Of a stretch of DNA of 63,219 nt, positions 16,019-23,695 are shown in pieces. The notes beneath the pieces were generated by a model. It was not told the origin of the DNA. It did no database searches and saw only the letters and a program-made list of their open reading frames with translations. Position numbers and translations under genes: made by a program. The stretch lies in assembly GCA_024330265.1 (NCBI GenBank), contig JANDLT010000026.1, forward strand, positions 1-63,219. The letters run 5' to 3'. Source of the stretch: Pyrinomonadaceae bacterium MAG19_C2-C3. GTDB taxonomy: Bacteria > Acidobacteriota > Blastocatellia > Pyrinomonadales > Pyrinomonadaceae. Every line of letters starts with the position of its first letter. Position 1 is the first letter of the stretch.

Positions 16019-18226
16019 ATGAAAAAGATTCTACTTGCTCTCGTATTTTCATCTTTATCGTCCTTGACGTTCGCGCAAAACAATCTCGCGCCGGGTGCGC
16101 CGGGCAAAGATGCACAGTGGGAGAGCGCGGGTAAAACGGGAGTCGGAACTTCCACGACGCTTGAATCGAAGGTCTGGTTCACGTTGCTTGACGGGGTGAT
16201 GACGGAAGTTTATTACCCGACGGTTGACGTGGCGAATGTGCGCCTGTTGCAGTTCATCGTGGTTGATAAAGCGGGCAAGGTTGAGACGGAAAGAGACGAC
16301 GCGATTCATACGACGGAAGCGGTCGAGGGTTTGACGTTCCGGCAAAAGAACAAAGCGAAGTCGGGCGCGTGGGAGATTGTGAAAACATACATCACGGATG
16401 TTGAGCGTGCTTCGGTGTTGATTGATGTGAGTTTCAAGGAAAGCAAAGCAGGCGAGCATCGGTTGTATATTTATTATGATTCGTCTTTGAATAATAGCGG
16501 GATGCACGATTCGGCTTGGACGCAGGACGGAGCATTGTTGGCGAGCGATGCGGATAAAGCGTCCGCGCTAGTCGGAGTTATGCCGTTTATCCAAGACGCA
16601 AGATTATCCGCGTTCAATAAATTCACGAACGGCTACTTTGAAACGAGCGACGGGCTGACACAGTTAAAAGCAAAAGGCGAAATTGATGGCAATCAGGTTC
16701 GCGCCGCGAACGGTAATACCGTGCAAGTCGCACAGATTTTTAACGGCGGCACGATTGGTACAACGCTTGAAAGATTCACGCTTGGGTTAGGCTTCGGCAA
16801 AGAATCGGATGAAGCATTGAAGAACGCGAGGGATTCTATTCGCCAAGACTTCAATGCGAAGCGCAACGAATATCAAAACGGTTGGCGTGAATATGTGAAG
16901 TCTTTGCGTAAGGTTGACACGAAGTATCAGCGTCAATTCGAGATGGCGGCGATGGTTCTCAAGGCGCATGAGGATAAGACTTATCGCGGGGCGAACATTG
17001 CGAGTTTGAGTGTGCCGTGGGGCGGCGGGTCGAATGCGAATGAGCCGAACGTCGGCGGTTATCATCTCGTGTGGGCAAGGGATTTGTATCAGGTCGCCAC
17101 GGCATACATGGCTCTGGGCGATAAGGCGGCGGCGGATAGGGCGTTGCATTATCTGTTTAAGGTTCAACAAAAAGCGGACGGCAGTTTTCCGCAAAACTCT
17201 TGGTTGGACGGTCGCCCGTTCTGGGGAAGTTTGCAGTTGGATGAAGTCGCGTTTCCGTTGATTCTGGCTTATCAACTTGGGCGGACGGATAACGAAACGT
17301 ACATCAAGCACGTTAAGCCCGCCGCCGATTTTATCGTTAAAAACGGGGCGTACACGCCGCAGGAAAGATGGGAAGAAGAAGCGGGATTTTCGCCTTCGAC
17401 GATGGCGGCGGAGATTGCGGGATTGGTGTGCGCCGCCGACATCGCGCGCAAGAATAACGATGAAGCGAACGCGAAAGTTTATGAAGCGAAAGCTGATGAT
17501 TGGGCGCGAAATGTCGAAGCGTGGACGGCGACGACGACGGGTTTTTATGGTGATAAAAATTATTACCTTCGCATCACGGAGAACAATAATCCGAACGACG
17601 GCGAACCGCGCGAGTTGAACAACGGCGCGGGTACGTTTGATGAGCGACGAATTGTTGATGCGGGATTTTTGGAACTTGTGCGGCTTGGGATAAAGCCCGC
17701 CGATGATGCTTTGATTGCGAAGTCTATTAAAGTCGTGGATGAGATTTTGAAAGTTGAGACACCGAACGGCGCGACGTTCTATCGTTATAACAATGACGGT
17801 TACGGCGAGATGGACGATGGGCGCAACTGGAATTTTGATGGGAAATACACGGGCAAAGGCAGGCTTTGGGCGTTGCTCGCGGGCGAACGCGGGCAGTATG
17901 AACTTGCGAACGGACGGCGCGCCGATGCAGTTAAACGGCTTGATGCGATGTTGGGTTTTGCAAATGAAGGATTGATGATTCCCGAACAGGTTTGGGATAA
18001 GGCACAACCTTTGCCGAACGGTTTCAAGTTCGGTGAAGGCACAGGCGCGGCGACTCCTCTGGCGTGGAGTATGGCGCAGTTCATACGGCTTGCTGCGAAC
18101 ATTCAAGAAGGGCGCAACATGGATACGCCGGACGTGGTGTTTAATCGGTATGTGAAAAAGACGAATGCGACAAGCAGTATTGGACGGCGTGGCGCGACAG
18201 ACTCGCGGGGGCGTTCGTCGCGTTGA
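16019..18226 (+). CDS. secreted GH15 glucoamylase/glucodextranase-like enzyme
   Basis: Glycoside hydrolase family 15 enzyme releasing glucose from the ends of alpha-glucans. ATG 16019 is chosen because it opens a clean signal peptide (KKILLALVFSSLSSLTFAQ); the upstream ATG at 15977 sits inside a palindrome. The 735 residues comprise an N-terminal glucodextranase-type beta domain (about 25-290), then the (alpha/alpha)6 barrel with GGYHLVWARDLYQVATAYM, the acid region RWEEEAGFSPSTMAAEI (about 450) and the base region IPEQVWDKAQPLPNG (about 655). The family dyad glutamates are therefore in place. It is flanked by a sugar transporter and a ROK kinase, which fits polysaccharide breakdown, uptake and phosphorylation. 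Confidence 0.92.
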   Translation: MKKILLALVFSSLSSLTFAQNNLAPGAPGKDAQWESAGKTGVGTSTTLESKVWFTLLDGVMTEVYYPTVDVANVRLLQFIVVDKAGKVETERDDAIHTTEAVEGLTFRQKNKAKSGAWEIVKTYITDVERASVLIDVSFKESKAGEHRLYIYYDSSLNNSGMHDSAWTQDGALLASDADKASALVGVMPFIQDARLSAFNKFTNGYFETSDGLTQLKAKGEIDGNQVRAANGNTVQVAQIFNGGTIGTTLERFTLGLGFGKESDEALKNARDSIRQDFNAKRNEYQNGWREYVKSLRKVDTKYQRQFEMAAMVLKAHEDKTYRGANIASLSVPWGGGSNANEPNVGGYHLVWARDLYQVATAYMALGDKAAADRALHYLFKVQQKADGSFPQNSWLDGRPFWGSLQLDEVAFPLILAYQLGRTDNETYIKHVKPAADFIVKNGAYTPQERWEEEAGFSPSTMAAEIAGLVCAADIARKNNDEANAKVYEAKADDWARNVEAWTATTTGFYGDKNYYLRITENNNPNDGEPRELNNGAGTFDERRIVDAGFLELVRLGIKPADDALIAKSIKVVDEILKVETPNGATFYRYNNDGYGEMDDGRNWNFDGKYTGKGRLWALLAGERGQYELANGRRADAVKRLDAMLGFANEGLMIPEQVWDKAQPLPNGFKFGEGTGAATPLAWSMAQFIRLAANIQEGRNMDTPDVVFNRYVKKTNATSSIGRRGATDSRGRSSR

Positions 18227-18375
18227 TGCGCGAGTGAAAGAAGGCGACGATTCGGGCGTGTGTGAAAATTTTAGTCCAAAGCGGATGCAGATGCGGTAAT
18301 ATCCGCGCTACTTCGCGTCCTCGCGTCTTGACCTTGTAAGCTCTACCTATTCCCGTACATCCTCAATCAAAAAAT

Positions 18376-19374
18376 ATGCACGATATGCTTTCCGCTTTCA
18401 GCCATTCGGATGCTTCACACCACACCTCAACCCATGTCGTCGCGCTTGATTTAGGCGGCACGAATTTACGCGCCGCGAGCATTGACCATGACGGCGCGCT
18501 TCACCACCGCACGAAAATTCGCACGCCGCAGAGCGATGACCCGCACGCGGTCGCGGATGCACTCGCGGAAGCCTTCGATGCGTGCGCGCAGGTTAGCCGC
18601 CAACACGATGCGGAAGTGCGCGCGTTCGCGGTCGCCGTTCCCGGCGCGATTGATTCAAAGGACGGCGGGCGCATTTTGCGTATGCCGAACATCAAGGCTT
18701 TGCAAAACTTTCAGCTTGGGGCGTATCTCGAAAAACAGACGGGCGTGCCTGTGGTTTTGGAGAACGACGCGAACGCGGCGACGATGGGCGAGGTGTGGCA
18801 GGGCGCGGCGCGCGGGAAACAGACGGCGATATGTCTGACGCTCGGCACGGGCGTCGGCGGCGGTCTGGTGCTGAACGGGGCGTTGTGGCGCGGAGCTTAC
18901 GAAGCGGGCGGCGAACTCGGTCACATCATCGTCGAACCGGAAGGCGCGTTATGTCCGTGCGGCAATCGCGGTTGTCTCGAAGCCTACGCTTCCGCGACGG
19001 CGATGCGGCGGTTGTACATCGAAGCGAGTGGCGCATCTGCAAATGACGCGAACGAAGAAATCAACGCGCACGTCGTTTATCAACGCGCGCAGGCGGGCGA
19101 CGAACACGCGCTTCAAACCTTTCAAACGGTCGGCAAGTATCTCGGCATCGGCATCACAAGTTTAGTGAATGCGATTGACCCGGAAATCGTCGTTATCGGC
19201 GGCGGGGCGGCTGCCGGATGGGACATGTTCGTTGAACCTTTGCGTGCCGAAGTTAAGAGGCGGGCTTTCACCGAACGCGGCAAGAATGTCGAAGTCGCAC
19301 CGGCGGCGCGCGGCGATGACGCGGGATTGTTGGGCGCGGCGTATCTCGCATGGCAAAAGCTCGGCAGCGTGTAA
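18376..19374 (+). CDS. ROK-family sugar kinase, probable glucokinase
   Basis: Cytosolic ATP-dependent hexose kinase. The 332 residues show the phosphate loop VVALDLGGTNLRAA, the sugar-binding/catalytic END in VVLENDANAATMGE, the adenosine segment LGTGVGGGLV, and the ROK zinc motif CPCGNRGCLEAYAS following ELGHI. The C-terminal VIGGGAAAGWDMF block is also typical. No HTH domain is present, so it is an enzyme rather than a NagC-type repressor. Position after the glucoamylase suggests glucose as substrate. A strong hairpin terminator follows at 19393-19430. Confidence 0.93.
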   Translation: MHDMLSAFSHSDASHHTSTHVVALDLGGTNLRAASIDHDGALHHRTKIRTPQSDDPHAVADALAEAFDACAQVSRQHDAEVRAFAVAVPGAIDSKDGGRILRMPNIKALQNFQLGAYLEKQTGVPVVLENDANAATMGEVWQGAARGKQTAICLTLGTGVGGGLVLNGALWRGAYEAGGELGHIIVEPEGALCPCGNRGCLEAYASATAMRRLYIEASGASANDANEEINAHVVYQRAQAGDEHALQTFQTVGKYLGIGITSLVNAIDPEIVVIGGGAAAGWDMFVEPLRAEVKRRAFTERGKNVEVAPAARGDDAGLLGAAYLAWQKLGSV

Positions 19375-19392
19375 GGGCGTGTGGAAAAAATC

Positions 19393-19430
19393 AAAAGCCG
19401 CACCGGATTTAGCAGTTCGGTGCGGCTTTT
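19393..19430. terminator. rho-independent terminator after the ROK kinase
   Basis: AAAAGCCGCACCG pairs with CGGTGCGGCTTTT across a 12-base loop, with an A tract on the left and a T tract on the right. It can work on both strands, ending the rightward kinase transcript and the leftward tRNA-Val transcript. Confidence 0.85.
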
Positions 19431-19443
19431 ATATTCAGATTTA

Positions 19444-19515
19444 TGCTCGCTGTAGGATTTGAACCTACGACTTCCCGCGTGTGAAGCGGACACTCTACCA
19501 CTGAGTTAAGCGAGC
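19444..19515 (-). tRNA. tRNA-Val(CAC)
   Basis: The minus strand folds into a full cloverleaf: acceptor GCTCGCT/AGCGAGC with discriminator A, D loop AGTGGTAGA, anticodon loop TTCACAC giving CAC, and T arm GTAGG-TTCAAAT-CCTAC. CCA is not encoded. Confidence 0.95.
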
Positions 19516-19561
19516 CTTGTGAGAACGTGTTTTGAAGGGCGACATGCTAACAAGGGGTTAA

Positions 19562-19607
19562 AAGAACGGTCAAGCGCGGTGCTTAAAAGCGATGCTTGAC
19601 CGTTCTT
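19562..19607 (-). terminator. terminator hairpin downstream of the pilin gene
   Basis: AAGAACGGTCAAGC (19562-19575) is complementary to GCTTGACCGTTCTT (19594-19607). On the minus strand the stem is followed by a short T run, fitting termination of the leftward pilin gene. Confidence 0.75.
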
Positions 19608-19623
19608 CTTTCTGCGCGTTGAA

Positions 19624-20160
19624 CTACTGTCCGACAACCGGGTCGGCAGGCGTCGCCGCACCGCTTTGGCTGACGTGAACCGAGTCGGAGCCGGAATCAA
19701 TGTAGTAATGATTATCGCTGGTCGGTGTCAATGCGCCGCCTTCAATCGGGTCGGCGTTGAGGGTGAACGTCGGCGGTTGGTTGCCGGTCTTGGGCGTCGC
19801 TTTAAGCGTGAAGGTGAAGCCGTCCACGCCCGGAGTGTCGGCATCAAAGCGTCCGTCGAGCGCACCGGCGGCGATTAAGTCTTTGAACGAACCGGCATAC
19901 GCGGTGCGGTTTTTACGGTTGAAATAAACGCGCTGGTCGGTGGAAATGGTTTTGAGGGTTTTAATCGCGGCGGCTTCGTTGGCGGCGATGGTGATGTTCT
20001 TATACGCCGGAATGCCGATGGCGATGAGAATGCCCATAATCGAAATCACAATCATCAACTCGATAAGCGAGAAGCCGCGTTCGGTTGATTTGTGATGACG
20101 TGATGAAGATGTGGATGGTGAGGTGTGTGCGATATACATGATGCCGATTCCTTTATTCAA
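19624..20160 (-). CDS. type IV pilin-like protein
   Basis: Prepilin with the class III signal ERG|FSLIELMIVISIMGILIAIGIPAY (split here at the peptidase site). The processing site is Gly-Phe with Glu at +5, and the hydrophobic N-terminal helix follows. The 178-residue precursor has a 29-residue leader; an alternative start at the eighth residue gives a shorter one. The mature domain resembles PilA-type pilins of about 15 kDa. No pilus assembly genes are adjacent, so this may be a minor or orphan pilin. A terminator follows. Confidence 0.9.
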   Translation of the reverse strand: MNKGIGIMYIAHTSPSTSSSRHHKSTERGFSLIELMIVISIMGILIAIGIPAYKNITIAANEAAAIKTLKTISTDQRVYFNRKNRTAYAGSFKDLIAAGALDGRFDADTPGVDGFTFTLKATPKTGNQPPTFTLNADPIEGGALTPTSDNHYYIDSGSDSVHVSQSGAATPADPVVGQ

Positions 20161-20397
20161 ACTTTCAATGTGCCTTACTTTACACGACGCGAACAGAGAA
20201 ACAGTTCCAATTTTAAGTTAATTTGAGACGGTCGGTTAAACGCGGAAGGTTGCCGCTTGGTTTTTTAGGGACGCGGGATTTTACTCGAAGGGGTTGAAAA
20301 CCGTAAATCGTGCAATGTTCGGTGTTCAACCTTGAACCCTGAACGCAAAACATTTTGGACAAACGCGGGGCGCGTGTAGAATCCTGCGGCATCTTAG
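20161..20397. other. intergenic region upstream of the pilin, nothing recognised
   Basis: About 240 bases between the pilin start and the hairpin-array element. They presumably hold the pilin promoter on the minus strand. I see no gene and no convincing promoter pair. Confidence 0.3.
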
Positions 20398-20612
20398 AGA
20401 GGCTGTCTGAAAAGTTCGTGAAAACCCCAAAGGGGCGGCATTTGATAACCCGGCGCATCGCGCCGGGTCAGAGGTCAGCAGCGATTCAGCCCTGATAAGG
20501 GCGTAATAGTTATGTCGCCCTTTCAGGGCTTGCCAATGATATGGATGCGATACCTGTGGCGTTGCCACAGGCTATTGAATTTTGCCCCTTCGGGGCTTTT
20601 CAGATAGCTTCT
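20398..20612. repeat. hairpin-array element with 17-bp imperfect terminal inverted repeats
   Basis: AGAGGCTGTCTGAAAAG (20398-20414) and its near reverse complement (20596-20612, 15 of 17 matches) bound about 215 bp. Inside are consecutive hairpins: CCCCAAAGGGG, ACCCGGCGC/GCGCCGGGT, GCCCTGATAAGGGC, a GCCCTTTCAGGGC hairpin, CCTGTGGC-GTT-GCCACAGG and GCCCCTTCGGGGC. No open frame is present. It looks like a non-autonomous palindromic element. It ends 10 bp before moxR, so it forms that gene's 5' untranslated region. Confidence 0.75.
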
Positions 20613-20622
20613 TAAAAACAAC

Positions 20623-21621
20623 ATGGCAATCATCAATCCGGCAAAAACCATTTCGACGCATGACGAAAGCGCGGGCGCACCGTCACGCCTTGCGAATAAA
20701 ATCGGGGAACTCGAAAGCAACATCGGGCGGGTTATCAAAGGCAAACCGGAAGCTGTGCGCCTCGCGGTCGTCGCGTTGCTCGCGGGCGGACATCTGCTTA
20801 TCGAAGACGTTCCCGGAATCGGTAAAACGACGCTCGCCCACGCCCTCGCGCGGTCGCTCGAAGGCACGTTCGCGCGCATACAGTTCACGTCCGATTTGTT
20901 GCCGTCCGATGTCACGGGTCTTTCCGTCTATAACGAACGCACGCGCGAATTTGAATTTATGCCGGGCGCGATTTTCGCCAACGTCGTGCTTGCCGATGAA
21001 ATCAACCGCACGTCGCCTAAGACGCAATCCGCGTTGCTCGAAGCGATGGCGGAAGGACACGTCACAATCGAAGGCACGACGCATCTTTTGCCGCGCCCGT
21101 TCGTCGTCGTCGCCACGCAAAACCCGACCGAGCATCACGGCACATTTCCTTTGCCCGAATCGCAGCTTGACCGTTTTATGTTGCGATTGACAATGGGCTA
21201 TCCCGACATCGAATTTGAACGGCAGATTTTGCGTGACCGCTTTGACCATGACCCGCTCGATACGCTCGAACCATGCATGAATGAAGCGGAAGTTCTCGAA
21301 CTTCAGAAACTCGCGGGAACAGTTCGCGTGGATGACGCGGTTATTGATTACCTGCTTCGCATCGTTCACGCGACGCGCGAAGCCGAGACGCTCGACCTCG
21401 GCGTTAGCCCGCGCGGAACGCTCGCCCTGTTTCGCGCCGCGCAAGCCCTCGCCCTCGTCGAAGGGCGGGCGTTCTGTTTGCCCGACGACATTAAACGGCT
21501 TGCTGCTCCGGTCTTCGCTCATCGCCTCATCGTCAATCGTCGCTTCGCTTCAATCAATCGCGCGGGTGACGCGGCGATTGCTCTCGAAGATATTTTGAAA
21601 TCCGTCGCCGTGCCGGTGTGA
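20623..21621 (+). CDS. MoxR-family AAA+ ATPase
   Basis: 332 residues of the MoxR/RavA-like AAA+ group, which act as chaperones maturing metalloenzymes or membrane complexes. Walker A is DVPGIGKTTLA (K68), Walker B is VVLADEINR (D125-E126), followed by TPKTQSALLEAM-type text here reading SPKTQSALLEAM, and ATQNPTEHHGTFPLPESQLDRF (sensor and arginine region). The AAA lid domain follows. It is paired with a DUF58 gene downstream, the classical MoxR partner. Confidence 0.95.
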   Translation: MAIINPAKTISTHDESAGAPSRLANKIGELESNIGRVIKGKPEAVRLAVVALLAGGHLLIEDVPGIGKTTLAHALARSLEGTFARIQFTSDLLPSDVTGLSVYNERTREFEFMPGAIFANVVLADEINRTSPKTQSALLEAMAEGHVTIEGTTHLLPRPFVVVATQNPTEHHGTFPLPESQLDRFMLRLTMGYPDIEFERQILRDRFDHDPLDTLEPCMNEAEVLELQKLAGTVRVDDAVIDYLLRIVHATREAETLDLGVSPRGTLALFRAAQALALVEGRAFCLPDDIKRLAAPVFAHRLIVNRRFASINRAGDAAIALEDILKSVAVPV

Positions 21622-21624
21622 TAA

Positions 21625-21712
21625 GTAGAGGTAGGATGTTAGATGTCGGATGTTAGATGAAGACGAGTCTGACCGGCATCTAACATCCGACATCCAGCCT
21701 CTGACCTCTAAC
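21625..21712. repeat. inverted heptamer array, unit GTTAGAT/GTCGGAT
   Basis: Left units GTAGGAT, GTTAGAT, GTCGGAT and GTTAGATG are answered by CATCTAACATCCGACATC and further 7-mers on the right (to 21712). The inner 18 bases pair perfectly, and the outer units have drifted. It fills the moxR-DUF58 gap and abuts the DUF58 ATG. Confidence 0.9.
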
Positions 21713-23098
21713 ATGTTTTCCCGTCTTAAAACTTTCATCGCTGATAGGCGTCCTGAACGAACCGCGTTTCAATCGTGGTTCGGAGCAGGAGTCGCGTTTT
21801 TAATTGTCGTGGGCGGCGTGGCGACGGCGGGTTTGACGTTGTATGCGCGGCGAGTGAACGACGCGGATTTAGGGTTCGTCGCGGCGATTGCTTCGCTGGT
21901 GTTTGTGGTGTTGATGGGCGTGTTCGTTGTGCCGCCTCTGGCGCGTGCGGCGCGCGGGGAAGTGCGGCGGCTTGATTTGCCGTTGCGTGTGACGTGGAGC
22001 GGGTTCGCCGTCATTTTGGTGACGGGTGTGGTCGCGGCGGCGGCGTGGGTGACGGGGAATAATGTGTTGTTCCTCGCGTTCTCGTTGTTGTTGAGTATGT
22101 TGTTCGTGTCGTGGATGAGCGCGCGGGCGGTGGTGCGCGATGTCGCTTTGACGGTGCGCTTTCCCGATTACATTTTCGCGGGCGAAGATGTGCCGGTCAC
22201 GGTGACGATTGATAATCGCAAGTGGCTTGTGCCGAGCGTGTCGGTGTTCGTCGAGATGCGTGCGCGCGTGCCGAAGAATTTGAAAAAGTTGATTGCGTAC
22301 TTTATGTACACGCCGCGCCGCACGCCGTGCAAAGAAACTTTCAATGTCAGTTTCGCCCGGCGCGGGCAAGTTGTCGTCAACAGTTTTGATTTAACTTCCG
22401 ATTTTCCGTTCGGCTTGTTTCGCGTGCGTCGCCGTCTTCGGACGCGCGATTTAACCCTTACCATTCTGCCGCAACTTCAATCAATTGATGATGTGATGAT
22501 ATTCATGCGGGCGACGCAAACACGCGGCGATGCGTTCACGACGACGCGCGGCGAAGGCACGGAGCTTTACGGTTTGCGCCGGTACATGCCGCACGATGAC
22601 CGTCGCCGCATCGCGTGGAAAGCGACGGCGCGCGCAAATCGTCTGATGGTGCGCGAACATTTGATTGAAGACGAACCGCGCATCTCCGTCTGGCTCGATA
22701 CGACGCTTTACGTTGATTTGAAGGCGGAAGAACTCGATAAAAACAGGAACTCCGCGCAGCCGTCCGCGCAAGTATCCGATGAACGATTTGAGCGCGCCGT
22801 ATCAATCGCCGCCTCGCTCGTTTCGCATTACGCGAACCAGAACGCGATGATAACTTTGCGTTCTGAAACGGCGGACAATCGCTATGACGGCGGGGCAGCG
22901 TATCGTGATGAACTGTTGCGCCGTCTCGCCCTCGTTCAAGCCACCGAAGACGACTCGCCACACCACGCCGATTTTTGGATTGACGCCCAATCAAGTGTTA
23001 TGCGCGACGAACAACGCTTCATCATCACCACCGCGCCCGCCGCGCGCATCCCGCCCGACGTGTGGGAAGAAGCGAACGTGATTCAAATACAAGATTGA
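21713..23098 (+). CDS. DUF58 membrane protein, MoxR partner
   Basis: 461 residues from ATG 21713, chosen because the upstream 21 codons of the open frame are repeat-derived. Three hydrophobic segments lie within about the first 145 residues (about 22-44, 54-74 and 100-140). The soluble part holds the DUF58 signature GTELYGLRRYMPHDDRRRIAWKATAR (cut here as family block) followed by VREHLIEDEPRISVWLD, a vWA-like strand with a DxT variant. Encoded just after moxR; such pairs often extend to transglutaminase or vWA genes, which are absent here. Confidence 0.9.
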   Translation: MFSRLKTFIADRRPERTAFQSWFGAGVAFLIVVGGVATAGLTLYARRVNDADLGFVAAIASLVFVVLMGVFVVPPLARAARGEVRRLDLPLRVTWSGFAVILVTGVVAAAAWVTGNNVLFLAFSLLLSMLFVSWMSARAVVRDVALTVRFPDYIFAGEDVPVTVTIDNRKWLVPSVSVFVEMRARVPKNLKKLIAYFMYTPRRTPCKETFNVSFARRGQVVVNSFDLTSDFPFGLFRVRRRLRTRDLTLTILPQLQSIDDVMIFMRATQTRGDAFTTTRGEGTELYGLRRYMPHDDRRRIAWKATARANRLMVREHLIEDEPRISVWLDTTLYVDLKAEELDKNRNSAQPSAQVSDERFERAVSIAASLVSHYANQNAMITLRSETADNRYDGGAAYRDELLRRLALVQATEDDSPHHADFWIDAQSSVMRDEQRFIITTAPAARIPPDVWEEANVIQIQD

Positions 23099-23099
23099 T

Positions 23100-23396
23100 T
23101 CACGCACCTTACGCGATTTTGTTTTCAGCCGCGTTCACGCGGCTTTGCGGCGAAGCGGCGACTAGCCACGCGATTTTATCGCGTGGGCAAACGGCGTAAG
23201 AATTTGAAGGGCGTTTCAACGTCCTTTTGAAAGTTGGCTTTAGCCAAGTGCTAAAGCGGATGCGGGAAGGACGTTAAAACGCCCTCCAATTTTCAACTCG
23301 CATTCCACCCAGCCGTCAAACGGAACCTGTCTAAGTGCCGCTTCGCCGCAAAGCCCGATGAATCGGGCTAAAAACAAAATCGCGTAAGGTGCGTGA
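23100..23396. repeat. branched palindromic element A (26-bp perfect TIRs, core CACCTTACGC)
   Basis: The first 26 bases (23100-23125) are exactly complementary to 23371-23396. Further in, TTTGCGGCGAAGCGGC also pairs with its partner near 23338-23352. Side hairpins interrupt the long stem: AGCC-GCG-TTCA-CGC-GGCT on the left, AGCC-CGA-TGAA-TCG-GGCT on the right, and ACGCGA-TTTTA-TCGCGT. GGGCGTTTCAACGTCC and GGACGTTAAAACGCCC pair with each other or with themselves. The whole can fold as one branched hairpin. No gene. It begins two bases after the DUF58 stop. Confidence 0.8.
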
Positions 23397-23695
23397 TTCA
23401 TTGATTCATCGGTTCATTGACTCAATAACTCACCTTACGCAGTGGAGCGGCTGTGCCGCCTGATGTGCGGAAAGGCTGTGCCTTTCCCGACACGCCCTCA
23501 GAAAATCATGGCGGCTGCGCCGCCCGCGTGCGAGGCGTAGCCTCGAAGACCTTCTATATGCTTCACGGTGAGGCGAAGCCCCACCGCACATCGGGCGGCA
23601 GAGCCGCAAAACTTCGTTGCCGCGTAAGGTGAGTCAATAAAAAGCAGTTCGATGTTTTTCATTGAACCAATGAACCGATGAATCAATGAATCAAT
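23395..23695. repeat. octamer inverted array enclosing element B
   Basis: Units GATTCATT, GATTCATC, GGTTCATT and GACTCAAT (23395-23426) are nearly complementary to 23661-23695, which reads GAACCAAT, GAACCGAT, GAATCAAT, GAATCAAT. The period is 8 rather than 7. The roughly 235-base interior holds element B. The right arm contains the hemY stop codon. Confidence 0.8.
23428..23634. repeat. hairpin-array element B with 13-bp TIRs, nested in an octamer palindrome
   Basis: ACTCACCTTACGC (23428-23440) and GCGTAAGGTGAGT (23622-23634) are perfect inverted repeats sharing the CACCTTACGC core with the elements at 23100 and 38253. Inside are small hairpins with GGC-nnn-GCC centres and compensating flanks: GCGGC-TGT-GCCGC, AAAGGC-TGT-GCCTTT, GCGGC-TGC-GCCGC, CGAGGC-GTA-GCCTCG, and others less perfect. 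No open frame. Confidence 0.78.

Noticed and set aside
16787..16900. Possible permease gene for the xylF-xylG system downstream
   Set aside because: Everything from 16019 to 18226 is one GH15 gene with no run of membrane helices.
16787..18106. 439-codon open frame on the minus strand inside the glucoamylase gene
   Set aside because: It is an antisense shadow: Arg/Ile/Val-rich, no recognisable domain, and it mirrors a clear GH15 gene.
23100..23634. Repeat-rich region as an insertion sequence
   Set aside because: No transposase frame is present inside; terminal inverted repeats and hairpins fit a non-autonomous element only.
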